DNA of 64,000 bases from positions 558,001 to 622,000 of the forward strand of contig NZ_NXIE01000002.1 of the NCBI RefSeq assembly GCF_004116625.1, in the 5' to 3' direction. This DNA comes from Halarcobacter mediterraneus. Lineage in GTDB: Bacteria; Campylobacterota; Campylobacteria; Campylobacterales; Arcobacteraceae. The notes below the pieces were generated by a model, which did not search any database, was not told the DNA's origin, and was given only the letters and a program-made list of their open reading frames with translations. Made by a program: the position numbers and the translations under genes. Positions 36,416 through 45,849 of the stretch are shown in pieces (the first letter of the stretch is position 1; each line of letters opens with the position of its first letter).

Positions 36416-39160
36416 ATGAAAAAAATTTTAGCTTTACTGATAATTCCTCTATTTTTAATTAATATTTTTGCAAAAGAAATAGAATTAACAAAAGAAGAGA
36501 AGCAATTTTTAGAAAAACATAAAACTATTACATTAGGGACAGATAAATCTTGGATTCCATATGTGATTAAAACTGATGCTGAAACTATTATTGGTTATGA
36601 TGTCTCTATTTTAAATAAAATAAATAAACTAACTGGCTCAAATTTTCAACTACAGCTTGGAGAATGGAATAATATAGTTACTAAAGCAAAAAATAAAAAA
36701 ATAGATGGACTTAGTACTAGTATTGCGCATAAAGAAAGAGAAAAATATTTTAATTTTTCTAAACCTTATATTAATACTTATCGGATTTTAATTGTATCTT
36801 CAAAAAACAAAGATATCTCTTCAAAAAAAGATTTAAAAGACAAAGTAGTTGCAATACAAAAAGGAAATTTATTAGATAAAAAGATTGCTACAAAATGGGG
36901 AGCAAAAATTCTTGAAGTTGAAAATACTAAAGAATTAATTGACTACTTAATAAAAGAAAAAGTAGATGCTTTAATAGGAAATGAAACCTCAAGTTATTTT
37001 TTTGAAAAAAGTAAGTTAAACTATATTAAAACTATTGATATTTTTAATAATTATCCTGTAAACCTTGTATTTTCTATTAGAAAAGACTGGCCAGAAGCAA
37101 TTTCTATTCTAAATAAAGGATTAGATGCAATTACTGAAATTGAGAAGCTTTCCTTAAGAAGTGAGTGGTTTGCAACTCTAAAAATACAAGACAAAAAAAG
37201 AATAAATCAAACAAATTTAATAGATAAAGAAATAAACTTTTTAAATTCTATCAAAGAGTTAAAAGTCTGTATTGATCCAAACTGGATGCCTTTAGAAAAA
37301 AATGAAAAAGGAAAACATATAGGTATGACTGCTGATTACCTAAAAATTATAGAGTCAAAACTAGACCTACCAATAAAATTTTTCCCTACAAAAACTTGGA
37401 CTGAATCTCTTGAAGCAATAAAAGAAAAGAAATGTGATATTTTATCTTTAGCCATTCCAACAGAAGAAAGAGAAAAATTCCTTAACTTTACACAAGCTTA
37501 TTTAGAAACACCTTTAATAATTGCAACAAGAATAGATGAACTCTTTGTAGATGATATTTCATCAGTAAAAGAAAAAATTGCAATAGTAGAAAACTATGCC
37601 TATTCAGAAATCTTAAAGAAAAACTATCCTCACTTAAATCTTATTTCAGTAAAAGATATAAAAGAAGGTCTAGAAAAAGTTGCTAAAAAAGAAGTATTTG
37701 GCTTTATTGGTGTGCTTTCAACAGTAGGATACAATATACAAAAAGACTATTTTGGTCAATTAAAAATTGCTGGAAAATTTGATGAAAAATGGAAATTAGG
37801 AATTGCTGTACAAAAAGACATTCCTATTCTAGTAGGAATATTAAATAAAACTATAGCTTCAATAAGTGAAGAACAACATCAAATGATAAGGAATAAATGG
37901 TTAACAGTAAAATTTGAAAATGATTTACCAGAATATTTTTATGAAATATTAATTCTTATAATAACAGTACTAATAATAATAATCCTAATAAACGTAATTT
38001 TATCTATAGAAATAAAAAAGAGAAAAAAAATTGAAAATAATTTAAATAGAACAATTTCAGGAGCAAGACTTGGAACTTGGACTTGGTATATAAATACAAA
38101 TATTAATATTATAAATGAAAGATGGGCTGAAATTTTAGGATATAAAAAAGAAGAAATTGAAAATAAAGACCATACTTCTTTTATTATAGAAGAGGACAGA
38201 GAAAAAGTAAAGAAATCTTTAGAAAGACATTTTGAGGGACTTACAAAAAATTTTGAGGCACAGTTTAGAATGAAAGCTAAAGATGGTTCTATAAAATGGA
38301 TTTTATCAAATGGAAGTGTTGTAAAAAGAGACAATAATGGAAATCCAGAAATAATTGCAGGAATCCATCAAGATATAACCAAGAGTAAAGAGCTTGAAAT
38401 TGAACTTCAAAAACAAAATGAATTTATTGTACAACAATCAAGACAAGCAGCAATGGGAGAAATGCTTGAAAATATTGCTCACCAATGGAGACAACCTTTA
38501 TCAGTAATCACTACTTCAGCAAGTGGTGTGAAACTAAGAACTGAACTTAATAGTTTATCAAAAGAAGAATTATTCGAGTTTATGGATCAAATCCTAAAAA
38601 GTGGTAAATTTCTTTCAAATACAATAGAAGATTTTAGGAATTTTTTTAAAAAAGATAAAGAATCAATAAGAATAGAGACAAAAGAATTAATCTCAAAATC
38701 TTTACAGTTTTTACAATCAAAAATTGCAAATAGAGATATTGAAATAATATACAATATCACAGAAGAAGAAATTTATGGATATGAAAATGAATTAATTCAA
38801 GCATTAATAAATATTTTCAATAATGCTGTAGATTCTTTAGAAAAGTATGAAGGGAACAGATATATATTTGTAAATATTTATGAAGAAGATAAAGATACTT
38901 GTATTATAAATATTAAAGACAATGGAAAAGGTATAGAAGAAAACATTATAAAAAGAGTATTTGAACCATATTTTACAACAAAACATCAAAGTCAAGGGAC
39001 AGGAATAGGATTATTTATGACAAAAGAAATAATAGAAAAGCATTTTAATGGTAAAATATCTGTTCAAAATGAAAAGTTTAACTTTAAAGATGAAGAATAT
39101 CTTGGAGCTAGCTTTTATATAAAAATTCCTAAAAGCGTGGATGACAATGAAATTATTTAA
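36416..39160 (+). CDS. Membrane sensor kinase with two solute-binding domains and PAS
   Basis: A 914-residue protein. A signal peptide (1-19) is followed by two family-3 solute-binding (Venus flytrap) domains at ~30-265 and ~285-500; KEREKYFNFSKPYI and EEREKFLNFTQAYL are the matching hinge segments. One membrane helix is at ~508-530, a PAS domain with PAC at ~545-665, the H-box MGEMLENIAHQWRQPL with His near 687, and the ATPase domain with DNGKGIEEN and GTGIGLFMTK. Layout is like BvgS but without a receiver or Hpt. GGGAGG lies upstream. The ligand is unknown; amino acids are common ligands of such domains. Confidence 0.9.
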   Translation: MKKILALLIIPLFLINIFAKEIELTKEEKQFLEKHKTITLGTDKSWIPYVIKTDAETIIGYDVSILNKINKLTGSNFQLQLGEWNNIVTKAKNKKIDGLSTSIAHKEREKYFNFSKPYINTYRILIVSSKNKDISSKKDLKDKVVAIQKGNLLDKKIATKWGAKILEVENTKELIDYLIKEKVDALIGNETSSYFFEKSKLNYIKTIDIFNNYPVNLVFSIRKDWPEAISILNKGLDAITEIEKLSLRSEWFATLKIQDKKRINQTNLIDKEINFLNSIKELKVCIDPNWMPLEKNEKGKHIGMTADYLKIIESKLDLPIKFFPTKTWTESLEAIKEKKCDILSLAIPTEEREKFLNFTQAYLETPLIIATRIDELFVDDISSVKEKIAIVENYAYSEILKKNYPHLNLISVKDIKEGLEKVAKKEVFGFIGVLSTVGYNIQKDYFGQLKIAGKFDEKWKLGIAVQKDIPILVGILNKTIASISEEQHQMIRNKWLTVKFENDLPEYFYEILILIITVLIIIILINVILSIEIKKRKKIENNLNRTISGARLGTWTWYINTNINIINERWAEILGYKKEEIENKDHTSFIIEEDREKVKKSLERHFEGLTKNFEAQFRMKAKDGSIKWILSNGSVVKRDNNGNPEIIAGIHQDITKSKELEIELQKQNEFIVQQSRQAAMGEMLENIAHQWRQPLSVITTSASGVKLRTELNSLSKEELFEFMDQILKSGKFLSNTIEDFRNFFKKDKESIRIETKELISKSLQFLQSKIANRDIEIIYNITEEEIYGYENELIQALINIFNNAVDSLEKYEGNRYIFVNIYEEDKDTCIINIKDNGKGIEENIIKRVFEPYFTTKHQSQGTGIGLFMTKEIIEKHFNGKISVQNEKFNFKDEEYLGASFYIKIPKSVDDNEII

Positions 39161-39452
39161 AATAATAATATTCTCTGGGATATTTGGTGCAATTATTGGT
39201 TATGGTTCAATAAACTATTTACATTCAAAAATGGAAAAAGAATTACTAACTTATTTAATTTTAAATGCAAAAGTTAAAGAACTAGAAGATATTTATGCCT
39301 TATGTGACGGGCTATTAAAAACTAATCCCACAAGTAAAAACTTAGGTGCATGTGAAACAATATCAAAACAAGTAAATAATTTGACGAAAGATATAAAAAA
39401 TAAATGTCCATATATAAACTTTTATACAAGCTATATTGGAGAAATAGAATAA
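39147..39452 (+). CDS. Small membrane-anchored protein, unknown
   Basis: About 101 residues: an N-terminal hydrophobic helix (LFKIIIFSGIFGAIIGYGSI) anchors a soluble part with four Cys that is mostly helical. The start overlaps the end of the kinase gene. The ATG at 39147 has GGA five bases upstream; an ATG at 39141 is also possible. The coupling suggests a role with the twin-SBP kinase, such as an accessory membrane subunit, but no family is recognised. Confidence 0.65.
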   Translation: MKLFKIIIFSGIFGAIIGYGSINYLHSKMEKELLTYLILNAKVKELEDIYALCDGLLKTNPTSKNLGACETISKQVNNLTKDIKNKCPYINFYTSYIGEIE

Positions 39453-39495
39453 AAAGAAGAACCATAAGATAAACTTATTAAAGGTTCTTCTTTTT
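39451..39495 (+). terminator. Terminator after the kinase-small protein operon
   Basis: A 13-bp perfect outer stem (AAAAAGAAGAACC and complement) with an inner ATAAG/CTTAT stem ends in TTTTT. It lies at the stop codon of the small membrane protein gene. Confidence 0.85.
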
Positions 39496-39660
39496 AAGAT
39501 ATGCATGAAATTAATCAATGTAATGATACTGCCTCTTAAATAAAAAAGTACTTAATTTTGTATAATATTTTCTTATAAATGTAATTTTGATATTCTTTTT
39601 AATTCTATAATCACAAATTATAAGATAACCTTATAGTTTGATTTGAAATGTAATTTTCGA

Positions 39661-39673
39661 TATAATTGAAAGT
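39661..39673 (+). promoter_or_regulatory. -10 box 7 bases before the Hpt start codon
   Basis: TATAAT at 39661-39666 is only 7 bases from the ATG at 39674, about where transcription should begin. No ribosome-binding site fits between. This suggests a leaderless mRNA for the Hpt gene, unless the true promoter is further upstream; the 221-base gap 39453-39673 shows otherwise only the terminator above. Confidence 0.45.
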
Positions 39674-40228
39674 ATGTATTATAAATATTTAGATAAAAAT
39701 TATGCGTTAAAATATCTTGATAATGATTTAAATCTTTTAAGTAATATCTTAGTGAACTTTTTAAAGCAATATAAAAACGTAAACTTATGCACCTTACAAA
39801 ATGACTTTTTTTTTAAAGAAGTACATCAACTAAAATCTTTTAGTAAAAATATTGGTTCAAAAGAACTCTTTTTAATTAGCGAAGAAATAAACCGAACACA
39901 AAATAGGATTTATGAAGAAAAATTACAAAAACTATTGAGTAAACTTCTTGAAGAGATTGAATTATTCTTAAAAGAAGAAAGTAATATGCCAATAAAAAAC
40001 AATCAAAAAAAAGTTTCAGATGAAGATATAAAAAGTTTATTTGATGATATATTATTGTATGCAAAGAAAAATCGACCTAAAAAAGTTGAAGACACTGTAG
40101 ACAAACTAAAAAACTTTACTTTAAAAGAAAAAGAGCATATACTTTTAGCAAAAATTAGTGAAGAAATAAAAATGTATAGTTTTAAAAATATTGTTTCACT
40201 TATTGAAAGATGGAAAGATAATGCCTAA
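39674..40228 (+). CDS. Hpt (histidine phosphotransfer)-type protein
   Basis: A 184-residue, all-helical, Lys- and Glu-rich protein. The motif HQLKSFSKNIGSKELF fits the Hpt signature HxLKGxxxxxG, with the phospho-accepting His near residue 57; Gly is replaced by Ser after the Lys. The second half is a helical region of unknown role. The stop overlaps the start of the downstream receiver-kinase gene by 8 bases, so the two are made together and may exchange phosphate. No ribosome-binding site precedes its ATG (see the -10 at 39661). Confidence 0.72.
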   Translation: MYYKYLDKNYALKYLDNDLNLLSNILVNFLKQYKNVNLCTLQNDFFFKEVHQLKSFSKNIGSKELFLISEEINRTQNRIYEEKLQKLLSKLLEEIELFLKEESNMPIKNNQKKVSDEDIKSLFDDILLYAKKNRPKKVEDTVDKLKNFTLKEKEHILLAKISEEIKMYSFKNIVSLIERWKDNA

Positions 40229-41330
40229 ACCTACAATACTAATAGTTGATGATAATCAATCAAATATAAAAATACTTGTTGAGTTTTTATGTACTGAGTT
40301 TGAAATAATAGTATCTATGTCTGGAGAAGAAGCTTTATCAATTGTTCAAAAAGAAAGAATAGATTTAATTCTATTAGATATTTTTATGCCAAAGATGGAT
40401 GGATTTGAAGTTTGTAAAAGAATAAATGAAAACCATGAAAAATACTACATACCAATTATATTCGTAACTGCTAGTAATAGTGATGATGATATAGAAAAAG
40501 GTTTTACCCTTGGGGCTGTTGATTATATTACTAAACCTTTTAGAAAAATTGAAATAATTTCAAGAGTAAAAACACATATATTATTACAAGATTATAAAAA
40601 CAATTTAGAAGATAGAGTAAAAGAAGAAATAGAAAAGAATAAATTAAAAGAAAAAATTATGTTTCATCAATCTAAATTAATAAGTACAGGGGAAATGATT
40701 AATAGTATTGCCCATCAATGGAGACAACCTTTAAACTCAATAAACTCTGCAGTAATGGGAGTAGATACACTATTAATGCAAAAAAATATATTTTGCAAAG
40801 AAATAAATCAAAAACTAGAAGAAATAGAAATACAAACGCAATATATGTCTAAAACAATAGAAGACTTTAGTAACTATCTAAATCCTAATAAAAACAAAGC
40901 AAATCATAAACTAAAAAAAATCATAAAAAAAAGTTTGACTATTTTAAGAACAAAATTCTCAAAAAATAAAATTGCCTATGAAATCATAGAAAAAAGTGAT
41001 GCAGAGATATTCTGTATAGAAGGAGAAATTATTCAAGTTTTAATAGTGTTAATTAATAATGCTATTGATGCACTAAAAGAAAATAAGATTTCAAACCCTA
41101 AAATAGAACTTATTATTGATGAAAAAAAATTGATTATTTCTGATAATGCTGGAGGAATAAAATCAAATATTGATAAAATCTTTTTACCCTACTTCAGTAC
41201 AAAAAAAGCACAAGAAGGCTTAGGAATAGGTTTATATCTAGCAAAAACAATAATTGAAGACTCTAATAACGGGAAAATAACTGTTAAGAATAATGATTTA
41301 GGAGCTGAATTTACAATTAAATTTAATTAA
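40221..41330 (+). CDS. Receiver-histidine kinase hybrid
   Basis: A 369-residue soluble protein with an N-terminal receiver (ILIVDDNQSNIKIL; phospho-Asp near 53 in LILLDIFMPKMDG; Lys in VDYITKPF). A short coiled coil follows, then an H-box TGEMINSIAHQWRQPL and an ATPase domain (IVLINNAIDAL, DNAGGI, GLGIGLYLAK). Such response-regulator-first kinases take their input from phosphorylation of the receiver. I choose the ATG at 40221, preceded by GGAAAG and overlapping the Hpt stop, rather than an upstream TTG at 40191. It ends 4 bases from the convergent tRNA-Cys. Confidence 0.9.
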   Translation: MPKPTILIVDDNQSNIKILVEFLCTEFEIIVSMSGEEALSIVQKERIDLILLDIFMPKMDGFEVCKRINENHEKYYIPIIFVTASNSDDDIEKGFTLGAVDYITKPFRKIEIISRVKTHILLQDYKNNLEDRVKEEIEKNKLKEKIMFHQSKLISTGEMINSIAHQWRQPLNSINSAVMGVDTLLMQKNIFCKEINQKLEEIEIQTQYMSKTIEDFSNYLNPNKNKANHKLKKIIKKSLTILRTKFSKNKIAYEIIEKSDAEIFCIEGEIIQVLIVLINNAIDALKENKISNPKIELIIDEKKLIISDNAGGIKSNIDKIFLPYFSTKKAQEGLGIGLYLAKTIIEDSNNGKITVKNNDLGAEFTIKFN

Positions 41331-41334
41331 AGAT

Positions 41335-41410
41335 TGGAGGAGGTAGCCGGACTCGAACCGACGCATACAGGATTTGCAATCCCGGGCATTACCAACTTTG
41401 CTATACCTCC
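41335..41410 (-). tRNA. tRNA-Cys (GCA)
   Basis: A 76-base cloverleaf is read on the minus strand. Acceptor GGAGGTA pairs with TACCTCC, the anticodon loop TTGCAAA carries GCA, the T-loop GGTTCGAGTCC is intact, and CCA is encoded with discriminator T. It is the last of three tandem tRNAs. Confidence 0.95.
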
Positions 41411-41510
41411 ACAAAAAAGTGAACGACATTATATCAATTAAACCTTAAATAAATTTTAATAAATAACCTGGTTTCTTTATTATGATAAAATAGTTAAAAA
41501 ATAAATAAAG

Positions 41511-41599
41511 TGGCAGTGAGTGAGGGATTCGAACCCTCGGAGGCGTGAACCTCGCCGGTTTTCAAAACCGGTACTTTCGACCAACTCAGTCAACTCACT
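41511..41599 (-). tRNA. tRNA-Ser (TGA)
   Basis: An 89-base tRNA with a long variable arm. Acceptor AGTGAGT pairs with ACTCACT, discriminator G, encoded CCA. The anticodon loop TTTGAAA gives TGA, reading UCN-type serine codons. The 100-base gap to tRNA-Cys holds no clear gene. Confidence 0.95.
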
Positions 41600-41641
41600 A
41601 CGAACAAAAAAAAAGATGCTCTCGCATCATTTAAAATTAAG

Positions 41642-41728
41642 TGGTGCGAATGGTGAGAATCGAACTCACACTCCGAAACCGGAATGGGATTTTAAGTCCC
41701 ACGCGTCTACCTATTCCGCCACACTCGC
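41642..41728 (-). tRNA. tRNA-Leu (TAA)
   Basis: An 87-base tRNA. Acceptor GCGAGTG pairs with CATTCGC (one G-T pair), discriminator A and encoded CCA follow. The D-arm GCGGAATAGGTAGACGC is typical of tRNA-Leu, and the anticodon loop CTTAAAA carries TAA. It is the first gene of the tRNA operon. Confidence 0.95.
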
Positions 41729-41787
41729 ACTTAAAAGTAGTATTTGAAAAACCTTTTTTGAATGTTTGTTTCTCAAATTGGACTGGA

Positions 41788-41816
41788 ATTATAATAGATT
41801 TTTTTTTATTTGTCAA
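41788..41816 (-). promoter_or_regulatory. Consensus promoter of the tRNA Leu-Ser-Cys operon
   Basis: On the minus strand TTGACA (41816-41811) and TATAAT (41793-41788) are separated by exactly 17 bases, a perfect housekeeping consensus. The -10 is about 60 bases before tRNA-Leu. Confidence 0.85.
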
Positions 41817-41930
41817 GACTTTTTGTGAAAAAAATCAAAATTTTATAAAATTTATAAATTTTAATGAAAAATCAACAGCAAAAAATGTATAATATTTAAT
41901 ATAAGATAATAGGAATTTAAAGGATTAAAA

Positions 41931-43619
41931 TTGAGAAGTAACGAGATAAAAAAAGGTTATGATAGAACACCACATAGGTCTCTATTAAGGGCTACTGGAT
42001 TAAAAGATGAAGATTTTGACAAACCTTTTATTGGTGTTGCAAATTCTTTTATTGAATTAATCCCTGGTCACTTTTTCTTAGATAAAGTATCTCAAATCAT
42101 CAAAGAAGAGATTAAAGCAAATGGATGTGTTCCATTTGAATTTAATACAATTGGAGTTGATGATGGTATTGCAATGGGACATGATGGTATGTTATTTTCA
42201 CTTCCATCAAGGGAACTTATAGCAAATTCTATTGAAACAGTAATGAATGCTCATAAATTAGATGCAATGATTGCTATTCCAAATTGTGATAAAATTGTAC
42301 CAGGTATGATTATGGGTGCTTTAAGAGTTGATGTTCCAACTATATTTGTTAGTGGTGGACCAATGCAAAAAGGTCATACTAAGGAAGGTACACCTATTGA
42401 TTTAGCAACTGCTTTTGAAGCTGTTGGTAAATATGAAAAAGGTGATATGAATGAAGAAGAGTTAAAAGATATTGAATGTAATGCCTGTCCAAGTGGTGGT
42501 TCATGTTCTGGTATGTTTACAGCAAACTCAATGAATACATTAATGGAAGCTATGGGTATTGCACTTCCAGGAAATGGAACTATCTTAGCTTTAACTCCCC
42601 AAAGAGAAGAATTATATAGAAAAGCAGCTAGAAGAATTTGTGAAATAGCTAAAGATAATCAAGCAAGAGATAAATATAAATTAACAAATATATTAAATGA
42701 AAATGCCGTAAGAAATGCTTTTGCTGTTGATATGGCAATGGGTGGAAGTTCAAATACTGTTTTACATATGTTAGCAATTGCAAAAGAAGCAAAAGTAAAC
42801 TTTAACCTTGAGAATATCAATGATATATCTAAAAGAGTTTCTCACATTGCAAAAATTTCTCCATCTTTATCAACTGTTCACATGGAAGATATTAATAAAG
42901 CTGGTGGAGTAAATGCAGTTATGAAAGAAATGACTAAAAGAGGTGATGATATCTTAATTGATAACCCTACTATCTCAGGAGAAACACTTTATGAAAAAAT
43001 TAAAGATGCTTATATTAAAGATACAAATATTATTCACACAATTGATAACCCCTACTCTAAAGTTGGTGGATTAGCTATTCTTTATGGTAATTTAGCTCAA
43101 CAAGGTGCAGTTATTAAGACAGCAGGTATCACAGGAGATAGAGTTTTTACAGGAAAGGCTGTATGCTTCAATGGGCAACCTGAAGCAATCAAGGGAATCG
43201 TTGAAGGTAAAGTTCAAGCAGGAGATGTTGTTGTAATTAGATATGAGGGACCTAGAGGTGGCCCTGGTATGCAAGAGATGTTAGCCCCAACTTCACTTAT
43301 TATGGGTATGGGACTTGGAGATAAAGTTGCATTAATTACAGATGGAAGATTTTCAGGTGCTACAAGAGGAGCTTCTATTGGTCATGTATCTCCTGAGGCA
43401 GCAGAAGGAGGAATGATTGGATTACTAAAAGATGGTGATGAAATTCATATAGATGTAGACCAATATATTTTATCAGTTAATCTAACTGATGAAGAAATAG
43501 AGAAAAGAAAAGCAGAATTTAAACCACTTAAAAAACCCCTTAATTCTTCTTGGTTAGGACAATATAGAGCTCTTGTAACAAATGCAAGTAGTGGGGCTGT
43601 TTTAAAAACAGACTTATAA
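41931..43619 (+). CDS. ilvD: Dihydroxy-acid dehydratase
   Basis: A 562-residue iron-sulfur enzyme of valine/isoleucine (and pantothenate) synthesis that dehydrates dihydroxy-acids to 2-oxo acids. Cluster cysteines appear in [10 protein letters not shown] and [20 protein letters not shown]. The C-terminal barrel motifs [13 protein letters not shown] and [10 protein letters not shown] are intact, and the length is normal. The start is TTG, supported by AAAGGA seven bases upstream and no ATG nearby. It is monocistronic, with a strong terminator. Confidence 0.96.
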   Translation: MRSNEIKKGYDRTPHRSLLRATGLKDEDFDKPFIGVANSFIELIPGHFFLDKVSQIIKEEIKANGCVPFEFNTIGVDDGIAMGHDGMLFSLPSRELIANSIETVMNAHKLDAMIAIPNCDKIVPGMIMGALRVDVPTIFVSGGPMQKGHTKEGTPIDLATAFEAVGKYEKGDMNEEELKDIECNACPSGGSCSGMFTANSMNTLMEAMGIALPGNGTILALTPQREELYRKAARRICEIAKDNQARDKYKLTNILNENAVRNAFAVDMAMGGSSNTVLHMLAIAKEAKVNFNLENINDISKRVSHIAKISPSLSTVHMEDINKAGGVNAVMKEMTKRGDDILIDNPTISGETLYEKIKDAYIKDTNIIHTIDNPYSKVGGLAILYGNLAQQGAVIKTAGITGDRVFTGKAVCFNGQPEAIKGIVEGKVQAGDVVVIRYEGPRGGPGMQEMLAPTSLIMGMGLGDKVALITDGRFSGATRGASIGHVSPEAAEGGMIGLLKDGDEIHIDVDQYILSVNLTDEEIEKRKAEFKPLKKPLNSSWLGQYRALVTNASSGAVLKTDL

Positions 43620-43646
43620 AAGAAGTAGAAACTACTTCTTTTATTT
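43616..43646 (+). terminator. Terminator after ilvD
   Basis: A 13-bp perfect stem (core AAAAGAAGTAG) with a 3-base loop overlaps the ilvD stop and runs into TTTATTTAATTTT. Confidence 0.88.
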
Positions 43647-43741
43647 AATTTTGTATTAATTTTTTATTTACAATTTATTCAAAAATAGTTTACACTTAAC
43701 TATTATAATTCTTAAAATAAAATATTTTAAAAAGGATAAAA

Positions 43742-45160
43742 ATGATAAAAAAACTATTTTTAATAACTTTATTTATAGTTACGTGTTCATTTGCACAAAA
43801 AATAGACTTCCAAATGGCTTCTAAAAACCCAGAAAGAATATTTCCCGGTAATCCAACTCAGGTTTTATCATTTAATGATAGTATAAAAGACCCAATGCAA
43901 ACAGTTGTTAATATAGCAGCAAAAAGAAGAGTTGTTTCAAATGCAGGGAACATACCATTTCAAATGTTTAATGACCCATTTCTACGAAGATTTTTTGGGG
44001 ATCAATTTAGTGAACAATTTAGACAAAATAGAATCCAAAGATCTTTAGGTTCTGGTGTTATTATTTCAAAAGATGGATATATTGTCACAAATAATCATGT
44101 TGTTGAAAATGCAGATGAAATTATTGTCACAATTGCGGATAACCCCAAAGAATACAATGCTACAGTAATTGGTAAAGATTCAGATAGTGACCTAGCTGTT
44201 ATTAAAATTGAAGGTAATAATTTTGATGCAATTAAATTTGGTTATTCTGAAAACTTAAAAGTTGGAGATTTAATCTTTGCTATTGGTAACCCTTTTGGTA
44301 TAGGTACTACAGTAACACAAGGTATTATTTCAGCATTAAATAAAGACCATGTAGGAATAAATAGATATGAAAATTTTATTCAAACAGATGCTTCAATTAA
44401 CCCTGGTAACTCAGGAGGGGCACTAGTTGATAGTAGAGGTGCATTAATAGGAATTAATAGTGCTATTATTTCAAAATCTGGTGGAAATAATGGTATTGGT
44501 TTTGCGATTCCTGTTTCAATGGTAAAAGATGTAGTTAAAAAACTTATTGAAGATGGTAAGGTTACAAGGGGTTACTTAGGTGTTGTTATTGGTGACTTAG
44601 ACCAAAAAATTGCAAAATTATATAATCATACTAAAGGAGCTTTAGTTCTAGATGTAGCAAATGATACTCCCGCTTCAAAAGGTGGCTTAAAAAGAGGAGA
44701 CTTAATTTATTCAATTAATAACTTACCAATTGAAGATAGAAAAGATTTACAAAATGTAATTGCTTCATTTAAGCCAGGGGATACTATTTCTGTTAATCTA
44801 GAAAGAAATAAAAGAAATATAAAAATTCATATAACACTAGGGAATAGAGCAGGACTTGTAACATCAGACTCAAATAATGGAAAATTCTTAGGTGGTTTAC
44901 TATTATCTGAATTAAATTCTAAAATGATTCAAAGATTTAGACTAAGTTCAAATACAAAAGGTGTTTTAGTTGTAGGTGTTGAGCCAAACTCTGATGCAGA
45001 AAAAGTTGGATTTGAACCAGGAGATGTTATAGTTCAAATTGAGGATATCGAAATAAAAAGTTTTCCAGACATGCAACAAGCAATAAGAAAATATAATAAT
45101 AAATTAAAACGAGTTTATATTGATAGATATGGACAAACTATACCTTTAGTAATAAAATAA
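43742..45160 (+). CDS. htrA: Periplasmic serine protease/chaperone HtrA (DegP/DegQ)
   Basis: A 472-residue protein with a signal peptide (LFLITLFIVTCSFAQ). The catalytic triad is seen as His in TNNHVVENADE, Asp in DSDSDLAVIKIE and Ser in NPGNSGGALVD. Two PDZ domains follow at ~265-360 and ~385-470. It degrades or refolds misfolded periplasmic proteins. AAAAGGA precedes the ATG. A two-component pair follows 11 bases after the stop, the same order as htrA-cprR-cprS in Campylobacter jejuni, whose regulator controls htrA. Confidence 0.94.
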   Translation: MIKKLFLITLFIVTCSFAQKIDFQMASKNPERIFPGNPTQVLSFNDSIKDPMQTVVNIAAKRRVVSNAGNIPFQMFNDPFLRRFFGDQFSEQFRQNRIQRSLGSGVIISKDGYIVTNNHVVENADEIIVTIADNPKEYNATVIGKDSDSDLAVIKIEGNNFDAIKFGYSENLKVGDLIFAIGNPFGIGTTVTQGIISALNKDHVGINRYENFIQTDASINPGNSGGALVDSRGALIGINSAIISKSGGNNGIGFAIPVSMVKDVVKKLIEDGKVTRGYLGVVIGDLDQKIAKLYNHTKGALVLDVANDTPASKGGLKRGDLIYSINNLPIEDRKDLQNVIASFKPGDTISVNLERNKRNIKIHITLGNRAGLVTSDSNNGKFLGGLLLSELNSKMIQRFRLSSNTKGVLVVGVEPNSDAEKVGFEPGDVIVQIEDIEIKSFPDMQQAIRKYNNKLKRVYIDRYGQTIPLVIK

Positions 45161-45171
45161 AAGGATTTACC

Positions 45172-45849
45172 ATAATACAAGTACTTATGATAGAAGATGA
45201 TTTAGAGTTAGCACAAATCATTACAGACTATTTAGCTTCACAAAATATTGAAGTGACTAATACTGATAGCCCATATAATGGGTTGTCAATGTTAAACCTA
45301 AAAAAATATGAATTATTGATTTTAGACTTGACTCTACCAGAAATTGATGGACTAGAAGTTATTCCAAAAATTAGAGAAAAGTCTGATATCCCAATTATTA
45401 TTTCTAGTGCTAGAGATGATATTCTTGATAAGGTTATGGGATTAGAAAGGGGAGCAGATGATTACCTTCCTAAACCTTATAACCCTAGAGAATTACAAGC
45501 AAGAATAAAAGCTATTTTAAAAAGAATAAATACAAATGAGAAAAAAGCCTTAGAGAATGAGAAAAAAAGTGATTTTATTTTAAAAGAAGAAGATATGCAA
45601 ATCATTTTTAAAAATGAAGTATTAAATCTAACTTTAGCAGAATTTGATATTCTAAAACTACTAATACAAAGAAATGGTGCAGTTATTGCTAGAGAAGACT
45701 TTATTTATACAAGTGATCATATTGAAGATGATAGTAGTTTAAAAAATATTGATGTAATGATTTCAAGAATTAGAACAAAACTTTCTAAAATAGATAATAC
45801 TAAAACATATATAAAATCAGTAAGAGGAATTGGTTACCAGTTAATATGA
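45172..45849 (+). CDS. cprR: CprR-like OmpR-family response regulator (probable ATA start)
   Basis: A regulator of 225 residues if it starts at ATA 45172. The receiver has IQVLMIEDDLELAQ, phospho-Asp in LLILDLTLPEIDG and Lys in DDYLPKPYN; the C-terminal winged helix ends in IKSVRGIGYQLI. The only nearby ATG (45187) would cut strand 1 of the receiver, and has no ribosome-binding site in range. AAAGGA stands six bases before ATA 45172, the ideal distance, so I propose ATA initiation. The gene follows htrA by 11 bases and overlaps the kinase by 4. The cprR name rests on synteny with C. jejuni. Confidence 0.8.
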   Translation: MIQVLMIEDDLELAQIITDYLASQNIEVTNTDSPYNGLSMLNLKKYELLILDLTLPEIDGLEVIPKIREKSDIPIIISSARDDILDKVMGLERGADDYLPKPYNPRELQARIKAILKRINTNEKKALENEKKSDFILKEEDMQIIFKNEVLNLTLAEFDILKLLIQRNGAVIAREDFIYTSDHIEDDSSLKNIDVMISRIRTKLSKIDNTKTYIKSVRGIGYQLI

